Source: Bosea vaviloviae | Lineage (GTDB): Bacteria; Pseudomonadota; Alphaproteobacteria; Rhizobiales; Beijerinckiaceae | Direction of reading: 5' to 3' | NCBI RefSeq assembly: GCF_001741865.1 | Contig: NZ_CP017147.1 | Coordinates: 1,267,001-1,331,000 of the forward strand | Length of the DNA: 64,000 nt | Part shown: piece by piece, positions 55,720 through 63,629 of the stretch | Numbering within the stretch: the first letter of the stretch is position 1 | How the letters are laid out: each line of letters opens with the position of its first letter | Made by a program: the position numbers and the translations under genes | Notes under the pieces: generated by a model | Database searches by the model: none | What the model was told of the DNA's origin: nothing | What the model saw: the letters and a program-made list of their open reading frames with translations, nothing else

Positions 55720-57066
55720 GTGAAGCAGGTTCGGATCGGCGCAGGCGCGGGCTATTCCGGCGACAGGATCGAGCCGGCGATCGAACTCGCCGAAAAAGGC
55801 GGTCTCGATTATCTGGTCTTCGAGTGCCTGGCGGAGCGCACCATCGCGCTGGCCCAGCAGGCGAAGCTCAAGGATCCGAAAGCCGGTTATGACCCGTTGT
55901 TGGTGGAGCGGTTTCGGGCGGTGCTGCGGCCGTGCCGGCAGTCCGGCACGCGCATCGTCACCAATATGGGCGCGGCCAACCCCGTCGCCGGTGCGGAGCG
56001 CATCAGGGCGATCGCCGGCGAACTGGGCCTGACCGGGCTGAAGATCGCGGCCGTGACGGGCGACGATGTCCTATCGTCCGTGGCAGCAGGCGATTATCGC
56101 ATCGACGAGACCGGCGCCTCCGTTGCCGATCTCGGCGGCAGCCTGATTTCGGCGAATGCCTATACCGGGGCGCAAGCCATCACTGAAGCGCTGGCGAATG
56201 GCGCCGATATCGTCATCACCGGCCGCGCAGCCGACCCGTCCTTGTTCGTCGGACCGCTCGTGCATGCGTTTGGTTGGGCTAGGGATGATTGGCATCGGCT
56301 CGGCCAGGCCACGCTGATCGGGCATCTCCTGGAATGCGCGGGCCAGGTCACGGGCGGGTACTTCGCCGATCCCGGCTACAAATCCGTGCCCGATCTCGCC
56401 CGGCTCGGCTTCCCCATCGCCGAGGTCGGGGAGGATGGCTCCGTCGTCGTCACCAAGGTCGCGGGCTCCGGCGGGCAGGTCACGCCCGCCACCTGCAAGG
56501 AGCAGATCCTCTACGAAATCCACGATCCGGCGCGCTATCTCACCCCCGATGTCGTGGCCGACTTCTCGAACGTCACGGTCGAGGAAGTCGGCTTCGATCG
56601 TGTTCGCGTCCGGGGCGCCTCCGGCCATCCCCGGACCGGGACGCTGAAAGTGTCGCTCGGGACGACCGAAGGCTTCGTCGGCGAAGGCCAGATCTCCTAT
56701 GCGGGTCCCGGCGCGCGGGCGCGGGGTGCTCTGGCGCTGGAGATCGTCCGCGAGCGCCTGGCGCTGACCGGCGTGCGCACGAGCGAATTGCGTTTCGACC
56801 TGATCGGCGCGAATGCCCTGCATGGCGAGAGGCTCTCGAACCATGGCGGTGGCCATGAACCCTATGAGGTGCGCGTTCGCGTCGCGGGACGCACCGACAG
56901 CATCAATGAGGCCCTGCGCATCGGCAACGAGGTCGAGACGCTCTACACCAACGGGCCCGCGGGCGGGGGCGGCGTCACGAAATCCGCCCGCGAGGTGGTC
57001 GGCATTCTCTCGACCCTGATCCCGCGCGAGCGCGTCACGACAGCCATCCAATATGTGGAGAGCTGA
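55720..57066 (+). CDS. AtuA-like protein (DUF1446, acyclic terpene utilisation family)
   Basis: I use the GTG at 55720 (448 residues). It follows GGAGG by 5 nt, and the sequence then starts like the family: KQVRIGAGAGYSGDRIEPA. An upstream GTG at 55672 adds residues with no family match. The AtuA family is named from terpene (citronellol/geraniol) degradation in Pseudomonas, but most members are unstudied. The gene is followed after 1 nt by the small AtuA partner. LysR regulation and a tricarboxylate-type binding protein downstream suggest an organic-acid or acyl substrate. Confidence 0.9.
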   Translation: MKQVRIGAGAGYSGDRIEPAIELAEKGGLDYLVFECLAERTIALAQQAKLKDPKAGYDPLLVERFRAVLRPCRQSGTRIVTNMGAANPVAGAERIRAIAGELGLTGLKIAAVTGDDVLSSVAAGDYRIDETGASVADLGGSLISANAYTGAQAITEALANGADIVITGRAADPSLFVGPLVHAFGWARDDWHRLGQATLIGHLLECAGQVTGGYFADPGYKSVPDLARLGFPIAEVGEDGSVVVTKVAGSGGQVTPATCKEQILYEIHDPARYLTPDVVADFSNVTVEEVGFDRVRVRGASGHPRTGTLKVSLGTTEGFVGEGQISYAGPGARARGALALEIVRERLALTGVRTSELRFDLIGANALHGERLSNHGGGHEPYEVRVRVAGRTDSINEALRIGNEVETLYTNGPAGGGGVTKSAREVVGILSTLIPRERVTTAIQYVES

Positions 57067-57067
57067 G

Positions 57068-57415
57068 ATGAAGCTGCGCGAGATCGCTCATTCCCGCACC
57101 GGCGACAAGGGCAACACCTCGAGCATCTCGGTGATCGCCTATGAGACCGCCGGCTATGCCCTGCTGCTGCGCCATGTCACGGCCGAGCGCGTCAAGGCGC
57201 ATTTCGGCGAGCTCGTGGCCGGCGAGGTGGTGCGATACGAGATTCCCAGCCTCAGCGCCCTCAACTTCGTCCTGCGCCAGGCCCTCAGTGGCGGCGTGAC
57301 CCGTTCGCTCACCCTCGACACCCATGGCAAGGGCCTGAGCTCGGCTCTGCTCGACCTCGACATCCCCGACGAAAGCCTTCCCCGCACGACGCCGCGACAA
57401 GACGGCGATCACTAA
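57068..57415 (+). CDS. AtuA-associated small protein (ferredoxin-like fold domain)
   Basis: The 115-residue protein starts MKLREIAHSRTGDKGN and has the segment RHVTAERVKAHFGELV. In some genomes it is fused to the AtuA C-terminus; here it is a separate ORF starting 1 nt after the AtuA stop. An earlier ATG at 57053 would overlap. It probably forms a complex with the AtuA-like protein. Enzyme chemistry is unknown. Confidence 0.88.
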   Translation: MKLREIAHSRTGDKGNTSSISVIAYETAGYALLLRHVTAERVKAHFGELVAGEVVRYEIPSLSALNFVLRQALSGGVTRSLTLDTHGKGLSSALLDLDIPDESLPRTTPRQDGDH

Positions 57416-57436
57416 AGCGTTTTCGAGCGAAGTGGA
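57412..57436. repeat. 25-bp dispersed repeat, copy 2
   Basis: Identical to 38972-38996. It overlaps the last codons and stop of the AtuA-associated gene and leads into an AT-richer tract and a long hairpin (57474-57519), so it is probably one end of a larger mobile-type intergenic element. Confidence 0.8.
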
Positions 57437-57473
57437 TGCCGGTTCGCGTGAAGAAAACGTGTCAAAACAAAGA

Positions 57474-57519
57474 CCTAGAGCAGTTTGACGATCCAAGCGG
57501 ATCGTTCAACTGCTCTAGG
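57474..57519. repeat. Long imperfect hairpin in the AtuA-TctC gap
   Basis: Two 21-nt arms (57474-57494, 57499-57519) pair with two mismatches around an AAGC loop. There is no T-run after it, so a dispersed palindrome is more likely than a terminator. It lies 18 nt before the TctC-like start. Confidence 0.7.
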
Positions 57520-57537
57520 CTCTCGGAGAAAACGACC

Positions 57538-58509
57538 ATGACATCGAAGAGCTGGAGCCTTGCCGCCCTGGCGTTCGGCGGCGCCTTGCTGGCAGCTCTG
57601 CCGGCTGCGGCCCAAGACTATCCGACGCAGAACATCAAATTCATCGTGCCTTTCGCTGCCGGCAGCGCCACCGACGCGCTGGCGCGCATCCTCGGCGACC
57701 ACGCATCGCGGACGCTGGGCCGCACGATCGTCATCGAGAACATGGCTGGCGCCAGCGGCATCCTCGCGGCCCAGAACGTGGCGCGCGCCGCGCCGGACGG
57801 TCACACCGTGCTGATCACGACGAACACGACGCATGGCGCCAACCAGAGCCTGCTGAAGAGCGTGCCTTATGACGCGGAGAAGAGCTTCGAGCCCGTGACC
57901 AAGCTCGGCACCATCACGCTCGCGCTGGCGACAAATCCATCGGTGCCCGCCAAGACCGTGCAGGAGCTGATTGCCCATGCCAAGGCCAACCCCGGCAAGC
58001 TCACTTTCGGGGCGGGGTCGAGCTCCTCGCGGATCGCCGGCGAGATGCTCAAGACGCTGGGTGGCATCGACCTCACCTATGTGCCCTATCGCAGCAATCC
58101 GCAGGCGATCACCGATCTTCTCGGCGGCCAGATCAACATCGTCTTCGCCGACATCTCGACGACGCTGCCCCAGATCAAGGCCGGCAAGGTGAATGGCCTC
58201 GGCGTTTCGACCGCGAAACGCAGCGCCCTGGCGCCCGAACTGCCGACGATGGCGGAGTCGGGCGTCGCCGGATACGACCTCGCCGCCTGGTTCGCGGCCT
58301 TCGTTCCCGCGAAGACGCCGCAGCCGGTCATCGACAAGCTGCGCCAGGCGCTCGTGGCCGCGATCAACGACAAGGGCACGCAGGAAAAGCTGCTCGCCGC
58401 CGGTATCGAGCCGGAGACCAGCACATCCCAGGAGCTCCGGGCATTCGTCGGAACCGAGATCAGGAAATGGGCCGATATCGTCAAGGCCGCCGGCATCCAG
58501 CCGGAGTGA
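57538..58509 (+). CDS. Tripartite tricarboxylate transporter (Bug/TctC family) substrate-binding protein
   Basis: The protein has 323 residues. A Sec signal peptide covers about residues 1-22 (ALLAALPAAAQ). The mature part begins DYPTQNIKFIVPFAAGSATD, the Bug-family hallmark, with the ligand-loop regions TNTTHGANQS and YVPYRSNPQAITDL. Such proteins bind carboxylates for TctAB membrane partners, which are not nearby. It follows the AtuA pair in the same direction, so a shared organic-acid-type substrate is possible. The ATG at 57538 is set by the signal peptide. Confidence 0.92.
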   Translation: MTSKSWSLAALAFGGALLAALPAAAQDYPTQNIKFIVPFAAGSATDALARILGDHASRTLGRTIVIENMAGASGILAAQNVARAAPDGHTVLITTNTTHGANQSLLKSVPYDAEKSFEPVTKLGTITLALATNPSVPAKTVQELIAHAKANPGKLTFGAGSSSSRIAGEMLKTLGGIDLTYVPYRSNPQAITDLLGGQINIVFADISTTLPQIKAGKVNGLGVSTAKRSALAPELPTMAESGVAGYDLAAWFAAFVPAKTPQPVIDKLRQALVAAINDKGTQEKLLAAGIEPETSTSQELRAFVGTEIRKWADIVKAAGIQPE

Positions 58510-58532
58510 GTTGCCGCTAGAGCCGGATGATG

Positions 58533-58563
58533 TCAGATGGGATCACCAAGTGATCCCATCTGA
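58533..58563 (+). terminator. Hairpin after the TctC-like gene
   Basis: The arms TCAGATGGGATCAC and GTGATCCCATCTGA pair perfectly over 14 bp with a 3-nt loop, 24 nt after the stop. No strong T-run follows, so it could be a dispersed palindrome acting as a transcription end. Confidence 0.55.
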
Positions 58564-58579
58564 AGCCCTGTCTTCAGCT

Positions 58580-59310
58580 TTAGGCGGCCGGTATCTCCAA
58601 CCAGCTCCGCAAGGCCTGCGTCACCGCCTTCGGGTTTTCCAGCGGCGTCATATGGCCGCTATCGGGCACGATGATGAGCGTCGCATGCGGAGCCAGCGCC
58701 GCCATGGCGCGATGATCCGCGACCGGCGTCAAGCTGTCGTCTCGCCGCACAGGATCAGCAGCGGGCATGACAGCGCGCGCAGCACGGCGACGCCGTCCTT
58801 TCGCTCGATCCCGTTCTGCCGCAGGAAAGTCTCGGAACCGAGCCTTGCGGTCATGGCCCGGATGCGGCCGATGATGACCTCGTCCTTCAGGTGCGAGGGA
58901 GCGAGATAGGCTCCCAGCAGCCGGTCGCCGAAACCGTGGAACTTGCCCGGCAGGACCGCGGTCTTGTCGAGCGCGCGTCGCGCCTCGAGACGTTCGGGCG
59001 TGTCGGCGCGCAGCGAGGTGTCGAGCAGCGCAAGTCGCGCGATCCGGTCGGGCGCGCGGCGCATGATCTCCTGGGCGACATAGCCACCCATCGAAAACCC
59101 GGCCAGCGAGAAGCGTGCGGGAGTCGCCGCCAGCACGCTTTCGGCCAGCGCCTCCAGCGTCTCGCCCTGGGAGATATCCGCCACCTGGCACGCGGCGACA
59201 TCGCCGAGCGCGGCGATCTGATCGCGCCAGAGATCGGCGTCGTTGAGGAGGCCGGGGATCAAGACCAGCGGCTGGCGCTCGCGCGAAGACCTTGCGGCAT
59301 CGTCATCCAT
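58580..59310 (-). pseudogene. Alpha/beta hydrolase, single-base frameshift
   Basis: Two minus-strand frames together give one normal alpha/beta hydrolase of about 243 residues. Frame one (59310 down to about 58740) holds the start MDDDAARSSRERQPL, the oxyanion region and nucleophile GFSMGG, ending LLILCGE. The catalytic Asp region (RDDSLTPVADH) and His region (PDSGHMTPLENP) continue in the next frame to 58580. A one-base deletion near 58740 explains this. It is a true pseudogene unless the base was lost in sequencing. The gene is convergent with the TctC-like gene. Confidence 0.82.
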
Positions 59311-59579
59311 GACGCGTGGCCTCGCCTTTCGCTGGGCTTGCTATCGGGAAATCGTCAGTCGGCTGCGAATGCATGCGCTCGGAGCGGGCTGAAAGCCTGC
59401 GCCGAAATCGACCGAACGCCGCACCCCATAGCATTCCGCCTTGCCGCGCGGGAAGCCGCCGTCGCTCGGGTTTCTCCCGGCCTCGGTGCGCGTGCCGCAA
59501 GCCGGATTCGCCCGCTCGCCAGCCCTGGAACAAGCTGTCCGGCGTTCGCGATAAAACGGGTCTCTTGTAATTCAGATAT

Positions 59580-59597
59580 TCTGCGATATATCGTAGA
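59580..59597. promoter_or_regulatory. Palindromic operator candidate of the PadR gene
   Basis: TCTGCGATATATCGTAGA is an 18-bp palindrome with one mismatched pair and a perfect core CGATATATCG, 27 nt before the padR start. PadR proteins usually bind such AT-centred palindromes in their own promoters. Confidence 0.6.
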
Positions 59598-59623
59598 CGC
59601 ATCTTAGAATGGAGAGCATCAAG

Positions 59624-60220
59624 ATGGATTTCACTCGTCACTCACATCGAAACCATCGCGGGCATCCGCATTCGCGCGAATTTGCACAGCACCGCTCGCG
59701 CGATTCCCATCATTTCGGCCATGAATGGGGCCGGGAGCGTGGAGAACGGGGCGGCGGCCGCAGGCGCGTCTTCGATTCCGGCGATCTGCGTCTTGTCCTG
59801 CTCAAGCTGATCGCCGATCAGCCGCGCCATGGCTACGACCTGATCCGTGCGATCGAGGAAGCCTCGGGCGGCAGCTATGTCCCCAGCCCCGGCGTCATCT
59901 ATCCCGCGCTGTCGATGCTGCAGGACCTCGGACATATCGGCGAAGTCGCCTCGGAAGGCGCGCGCAAGGCCTTTGCCGTCACCGAGACGGGCAAGGCCGA
60001 TCTTGCCGTCAATGCGGACAAGGTCGAATCCCAAATGGCTCGCCTCGCCGCGATCGCCACCATGCGTGAGCGCACCGATGGCGGGCCGGTTCGCCGCGCC
60101 ATGGAGAACCTCAAACTTGCGCTACGTGGCCGTCTCGGCGGCAGCGATTCCGACCAGGCCATCGTTCACGACATCGCCGCGATCCTCGACGAGGCTGCGC
60201 AGCGGATCGAACGGCTTTGA
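59624..60220 (+). CDS. PadR-family regulator with histidine-rich N-terminus (YqjI-like)
   Basis: From the ATG at 59624 (ribosome site GGAGAG, 7-nt spacing) it has 198 residues. Residues 1-45 are rich in His, Arg and Gly (FTRHSHRNHRGHPHSREF), like the metal-binding leader of E. coli YqjI. The PadR winged helix follows: GDLRLVLLKLIADQPRHGYD and YVPSPGVIYPALSMLQDLGH. YqjI is known as a nickel-responsive repressor of a siderophore-interacting ferric reductase. The next gene encodes a DUF2218 protein, a domain often linked to such reductases, so metal or iron control is likely. The ATG at 59609 is an alternative. Confidence 0.85.
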   Translation: MDFTRHSHRNHRGHPHSREFAQHRSRDSHHFGHEWGRERGERGGGRRRVFDSGDLRLVLLKLIADQPRHGYDLIRAIEEASGGSYVPSPGVIYPALSMLQDLGHIGEVASEGARKAFAVTETGKADLAVNADKVESQMARLAAIATMRERTDGGPVRRAMENLKLALRGRLGGSDSDQAIVHDIAAILDEAAQRIERL

Positions 60221-60274
60221 AGAGAACAGGCCGGGCGGGCTGCCCATCGCGCCCGCTCCCACTCAGGAGATACC

Positions 60275-60592
60275 ATGACCGTTTCCAGCAGCGCGCGCGT
60301 TCCGACCGAAAATGGCAGCCGCTATCTCCAGCAGCTTTGCAAGCATTGGAGCCATAATCTCGAGGTCACGTTCACGCCTCAAATGGGGCGGGTGACCTTT
60401 CCGCGCGACATACGCGGCGCGGATTGGCCCGGCGACGCCACGCTCGACCTGCAGGCCCATGACGACAATCTCGAATGCCGCATCGAGGCGAGCGTGCCCG
60501 AGCAGCTCGCGGCGCTGAAAGGCGTCGTCGCAAGCCATCTCGACCGCTTCGCCTTCCGCGAGGCGCCGCTGCGCTTCGAGTGGCAGGATTGA
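60275..60592 (+). CDS. DUF2218 domain protein
   Basis: The 105-residue protein is a stand-alone DUF2218 domain: RYLQQLCKHWSHNLEVTF and an FAFREAPLRFEWQ end. In several alphaproteobacterial siderophore-interacting proteins this domain is attached to the reductase. Here it follows the YqjI-like regulator after 54 nt and no reductase is seen, so its partner may lie elsewhere. Function is not established. Confidence 0.85.
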   Translation: MTVSSSARVPTENGSRYLQQLCKHWSHNLEVTFTPQMGRVTFPRDIRGADWPGDATLDLQAHDDNLECRIEASVPEQLAALKGVVASHLDRFAFREAPLRFEWQD

Positions 60593-60822
60593 GGCTGCAG
60601 GGATCGAGGGGGAGGGACCGAGGAGGCAGGCGCATCGCCCGATCACCGACGCGCGCCTGATCCAGACCCGAGACCGAGAACGTGATCAGATAGGTGGCCA
60701 GCCGATTGCGGTCGGCGGAGAATCTGCCTCTACTGCCGGTCCTGTTCGCCCATGGCCGGTCGAATGCGTCGCCGGGGGCGACGCCGGCTCGAGGCACAGG
60801 GTTTGGCATGCGGAGCGGCGAT

Positions 60823-62316
60823 ATGAGCGGTTTGGTGATCAGGGGCGGACGCGTGGTGGATCCTGAAAGCGGGATCGATGCATTGGCCGATATAGTGGTG
60901 CTCGACGGCAAGATCGCCGCTGTTGGAACCGGGCTCGGCGAGGCCGAACGGGTCATCGACGCGACAGGGCTAGTCGTCGCGCCCGGCTTCATCGACCTGC
61001 ACGCGCATGGCCAATCCATCCCCGCCGACCGCATGCAGGCCTTTGACGGCGTCACCACGACGCTGGATCTGGAAGCCGGCGTGATGCCGGTCGCCTCCTG
61101 GTATCGGCGCCAGGCGGAGCGGGGGCGGATCCTGAACTATGGCGCCTCCACCAACTGGGCCTTCGCCCGGATCGGCGCCATGGTCGGCATCAACGAGGAA
61201 TCGTCCCTGGAGGCGTTCGGCCGCGCCATGCGCGACCCGCGCTGGATGGACAATATCGCCAGCGACGGCGAGCAGGCCGGGATCATCGCGCGCATCGCGC
61301 AGGGCCTGGACGAGGGCGGTATCGGCATCGGCATCCTGAATGCCTATGCGCCGGGCGCCGGCGTGCAGGAATTGACGGCGGTCTGCCAGCTCGCGGCGGC
61401 GCAGGGCGTCCCCACCTTCACGCATATCGCCTATATGTCGCGCATCGACCCGAAAAGCGCCGTCGAGGCCTATATCCGCCTGATCGGCTATGCCGGCGCC
61501 ACCGGCGCGCATATGCATATCTGCCATTTCAACAGCTCCAGCAAAACCGATGTGGAGCGCTGCGCCGAGCTGGTGATGAAGGCGCAGGCACAGGGCCTGC
61601 CGATCACGGTCGAAGCCTATCCCTACGGCACTGGATCCACCGTGCTGGCGGCCGCCTTCTTCAGCGATCCCGAATTCGAGACGCGCAACGGCACCGGCTA
61701 TGATTCCGTGCAGCGCGTCGCCGATGGGCGCCGCTTCCGCGATCGGCAGGAACTCCTGGCGGCGCAAGCCGAGGAGCCCTCCACGCTGGTGCTCTGGCAC
61801 ATCCTCGACACCGAGAACAACGAACAGCACCGCCGCATGCTCGATCTCTCCGTGCTCTATCCCGGCGGCGCGATCGCCTCCGACGCCATGCCCTGGAGCC
61901 TGCCGGATGCCTCGATTTATACCGGCGATGCCTGGCCACTGCCTGAGGACGCGACCTCGCATCCGCGCTCGGCTGGCACCTTCACCCGCTTCCTGCGCCA
62001 TTGGGTGCGGGAGCGCCAGGCGGTCTCGCTGCTAGACGGCATCGCCAAATGCACGCTGATCCCGGCGGAGATCCTGGCGGCGAGCACGCCCGCCATGCGC
62101 GACAAGGGGCGGCTGCGCCCGGGCGCTGATGCCGATATCGTCGTGTTCGACTTCGAGACGCTGACCGACCGGGCCGAATTCTCGGCGATGAACCGACCGG
62201 CCGAGGGCGTGAAGCATCTTCTGGTCAATGGGCAGGCCGTGATCAGTGACGGCGTCATGGAGGTGGCGGCGCGCCCCGGCCAGCCCGTGCGCCGGCCCGT
62301 CGCCTCGGGCGCCTGA
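60823..62316 (+). CDS. Amidohydrolase-family protein (D-aminoacylase / N-acyl-D-amino-acid deacylase-like)
   Basis: From the ATG at 60823 it has 497 residues. The metal-binding GFIDLHAHGQS (HxH), a TIM barrel core with THIAYMSRIDPKSAVEAY and AHMHICHFNSSSKTD, and the late SDAMPW motif indicate the D-aminoacylase/hydantoinase branch of amidohydrolases. These are usually zinc enzymes that free an amino acid from an N-acyl or amide derivative. No signal peptide is seen. The next gene, a G3E GTPase, starts 7 nt later. ORF starts upstream of 60823 look non-coding. Confidence 0.83.
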   Translation: MSGLVIRGGRVVDPESGIDALADIVVLDGKIAAVGTGLGEAERVIDATGLVVAPGFIDLHAHGQSIPADRMQAFDGVTTTLDLEAGVMPVASWYRRQAERGRILNYGASTNWAFARIGAMVGINEESSLEAFGRAMRDPRWMDNIASDGEQAGIIARIAQGLDEGGIGIGILNAYAPGAGVQELTAVCQLAAAQGVPTFTHIAYMSRIDPKSAVEAYIRLIGYAGATGAHMHICHFNSSSKTDVERCAELVMKAQAQGLPITVEAYPYGTGSTVLAAAFFSDPEFETRNGTGYDSVQRVADGRRFRDRQELLAAQAEEPSTLVLWHILDTENNEQHRRMLDLSVLYPGGAIASDAMPWSLPDASIYTGDAWPLPEDATSHPRSAGTFTRFLRHWVRERQAVSLLDGIAKCTLIPAEILAASTPAMRDKGRLRPGADADIVVFDFETLTDRAEFSAMNRPAEGVKHLLVNGQAVISDGVMEVAARPGQPVRRPVASGA

Positions 62317-62322
62317 GCCGGC

Positions 62323-63258
62323 ATGCCCGTCCCGATCCTGCTCGTGGCCGGCTTTCTGGGGGCCGGCAAGACGACGGTGGTGAACCATGTCCTGGCCCAT
62401 GCCGGGGGGCGGCGCATCGCCGCCGTGGTCAATGATTTCGGCGCCATCAATATCGACGCCGAACTCATCGCCGGAGCCAGCGACGGGGTCGTCAGCCTCG
62501 CCAATGGCTGCATCTGCTGCTCGCTGGAGGGCGACCTGCTGCGCACTCTGGCGACGATCCTGCGGCGCGAGCCCAGGCCGGACGCCATCCTGATCGAGAC
62601 GAGCGGCGTCGCCGAGCCCGAGGATATCGTCCGCAATCTCCTGGATCCCGTGACGTTCCAGGAGGCGCCGCTGGAGACGGTGCTGTGCGTGGTGGATGCG
62701 ACGATGTCTCCGGCAGGGCTGGACGATCCCCTGCTGCGCGGACAGCTTCGCGCCGCCAATGTGGTGGCGCTGAGCAAGGTCGATCTCGTCGATGCGGCGC
62801 AGCGGCAGCGGGTTCGCGATGCCGTCGCGGCGATCCGTCCGGGCGTGCTCCAGATCGAAGCCCCGCACGGCCAGGTACCGCTGGAGCTGGTTTTCCCTGA
62901 CGGCCCGGACCGGCCGCCCGTACCGCGCGCTCCCGGCAGCCGCCGCCCGAGCTTCGAGCGGTTCGAGAGCCTGAGCTGGACCTCCGACCGACCGGTCTCG
63001 TTGCCGCTCCTGCAACAGGCGATCGCCCGGCTTGCCCCGAAGCTCGCCCGCGCCAAGGGGCTGTTCGAGACGGTCGAGCAGCCGGGCCGGCAGTTCCTGT
63101 TTCAGCTCGCCGGCGGCCGGGCGACCCTGGTTCCGGCCGGGGTGCCGGCATCGGGGCTGCCTCGCTCGAGGATCGTGTTCATTGCCGAACTGGCGGCCTT
63201 GTCCGCCGCCGAAATCGCCGCGGTCATGGACGGATGCGTCGGTGCGGGGACGGGATGA
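62323..63258 (+). CDS. G3E-family GTPase (CobW/COG0523, metal chaperone type)
   Basis: The protein has 311 residues. GTPase motifs are complete: P-loop GFLGAGKTT, NDFGAINID, ETSGVAEP and the base-recognition motif SKVD. The metal site GCICCSL (CxCC) marks the COG0523 subgroup, implicated in zinc or cobalt delivery. It follows the amidohydrolase by 6 nt, so the pair is probably co-translated. Loading zinc into that enzyme is a reasonable hypothesis. The C-terminal CobW domain is short. Confidence 0.9.
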   Translation: MPVPILLVAGFLGAGKTTVVNHVLAHAGGRRIAAVVNDFGAINIDAELIAGASDGVVSLANGCICCSLEGDLLRTLATILRREPRPDAILIETSGVAEPEDIVRNLLDPVTFQEAPLETVLCVVDATMSPAGLDDPLLRGQLRAANVVALSKVDLVDAAQRQRVRDAVAAIRPGVLQIEAPHGQVPLELVFPDGPDRPPVPRAPGSRRPSFERFESLSWTSDRPVSLPLLQQAIARLAPKLARAKGLFETVEQPGRQFLFQLAGGRATLVPAGVPASGLPRSRIVFIAELAALSAAEIAAVMDGCVGAGTG

Positions 63259-63376
63259 GGCGGGCCAATCAGGCCGCTCGTTGAGCGCGCCATTGGTGAT
63301 AGCGCATGCTGGCTGGCACACAACAATGTCTGGATGAAGAGAATGAAAGCCGGGTTATGACAGCGGCTTAAGGAAA

Positions 63377-63453
<77 letters not shown>

Positions 63454-63629
63454 AATCCGTGGAAGGTGGATAGCTGATTGCCGTGCGCTCGGCAACGAGG
63501 GATTTTGCGACGAAGCAAGGGCCTCTCGGGCACCGGTCCGATGTTCGAACCGCGTCGGGCGCGCCGCGGCTGTGGCGGCGGTATGCCGCCACAGCGAGCT
63601 GTCCTGCATTGATGGAGAGCGTCAGTTCG

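Noticed and set aside
63454..63629. Integration site at the tRNA-Arg gene
   Set aside because: No repeat of the tRNA 3' end or integrase gene is seen within the window.
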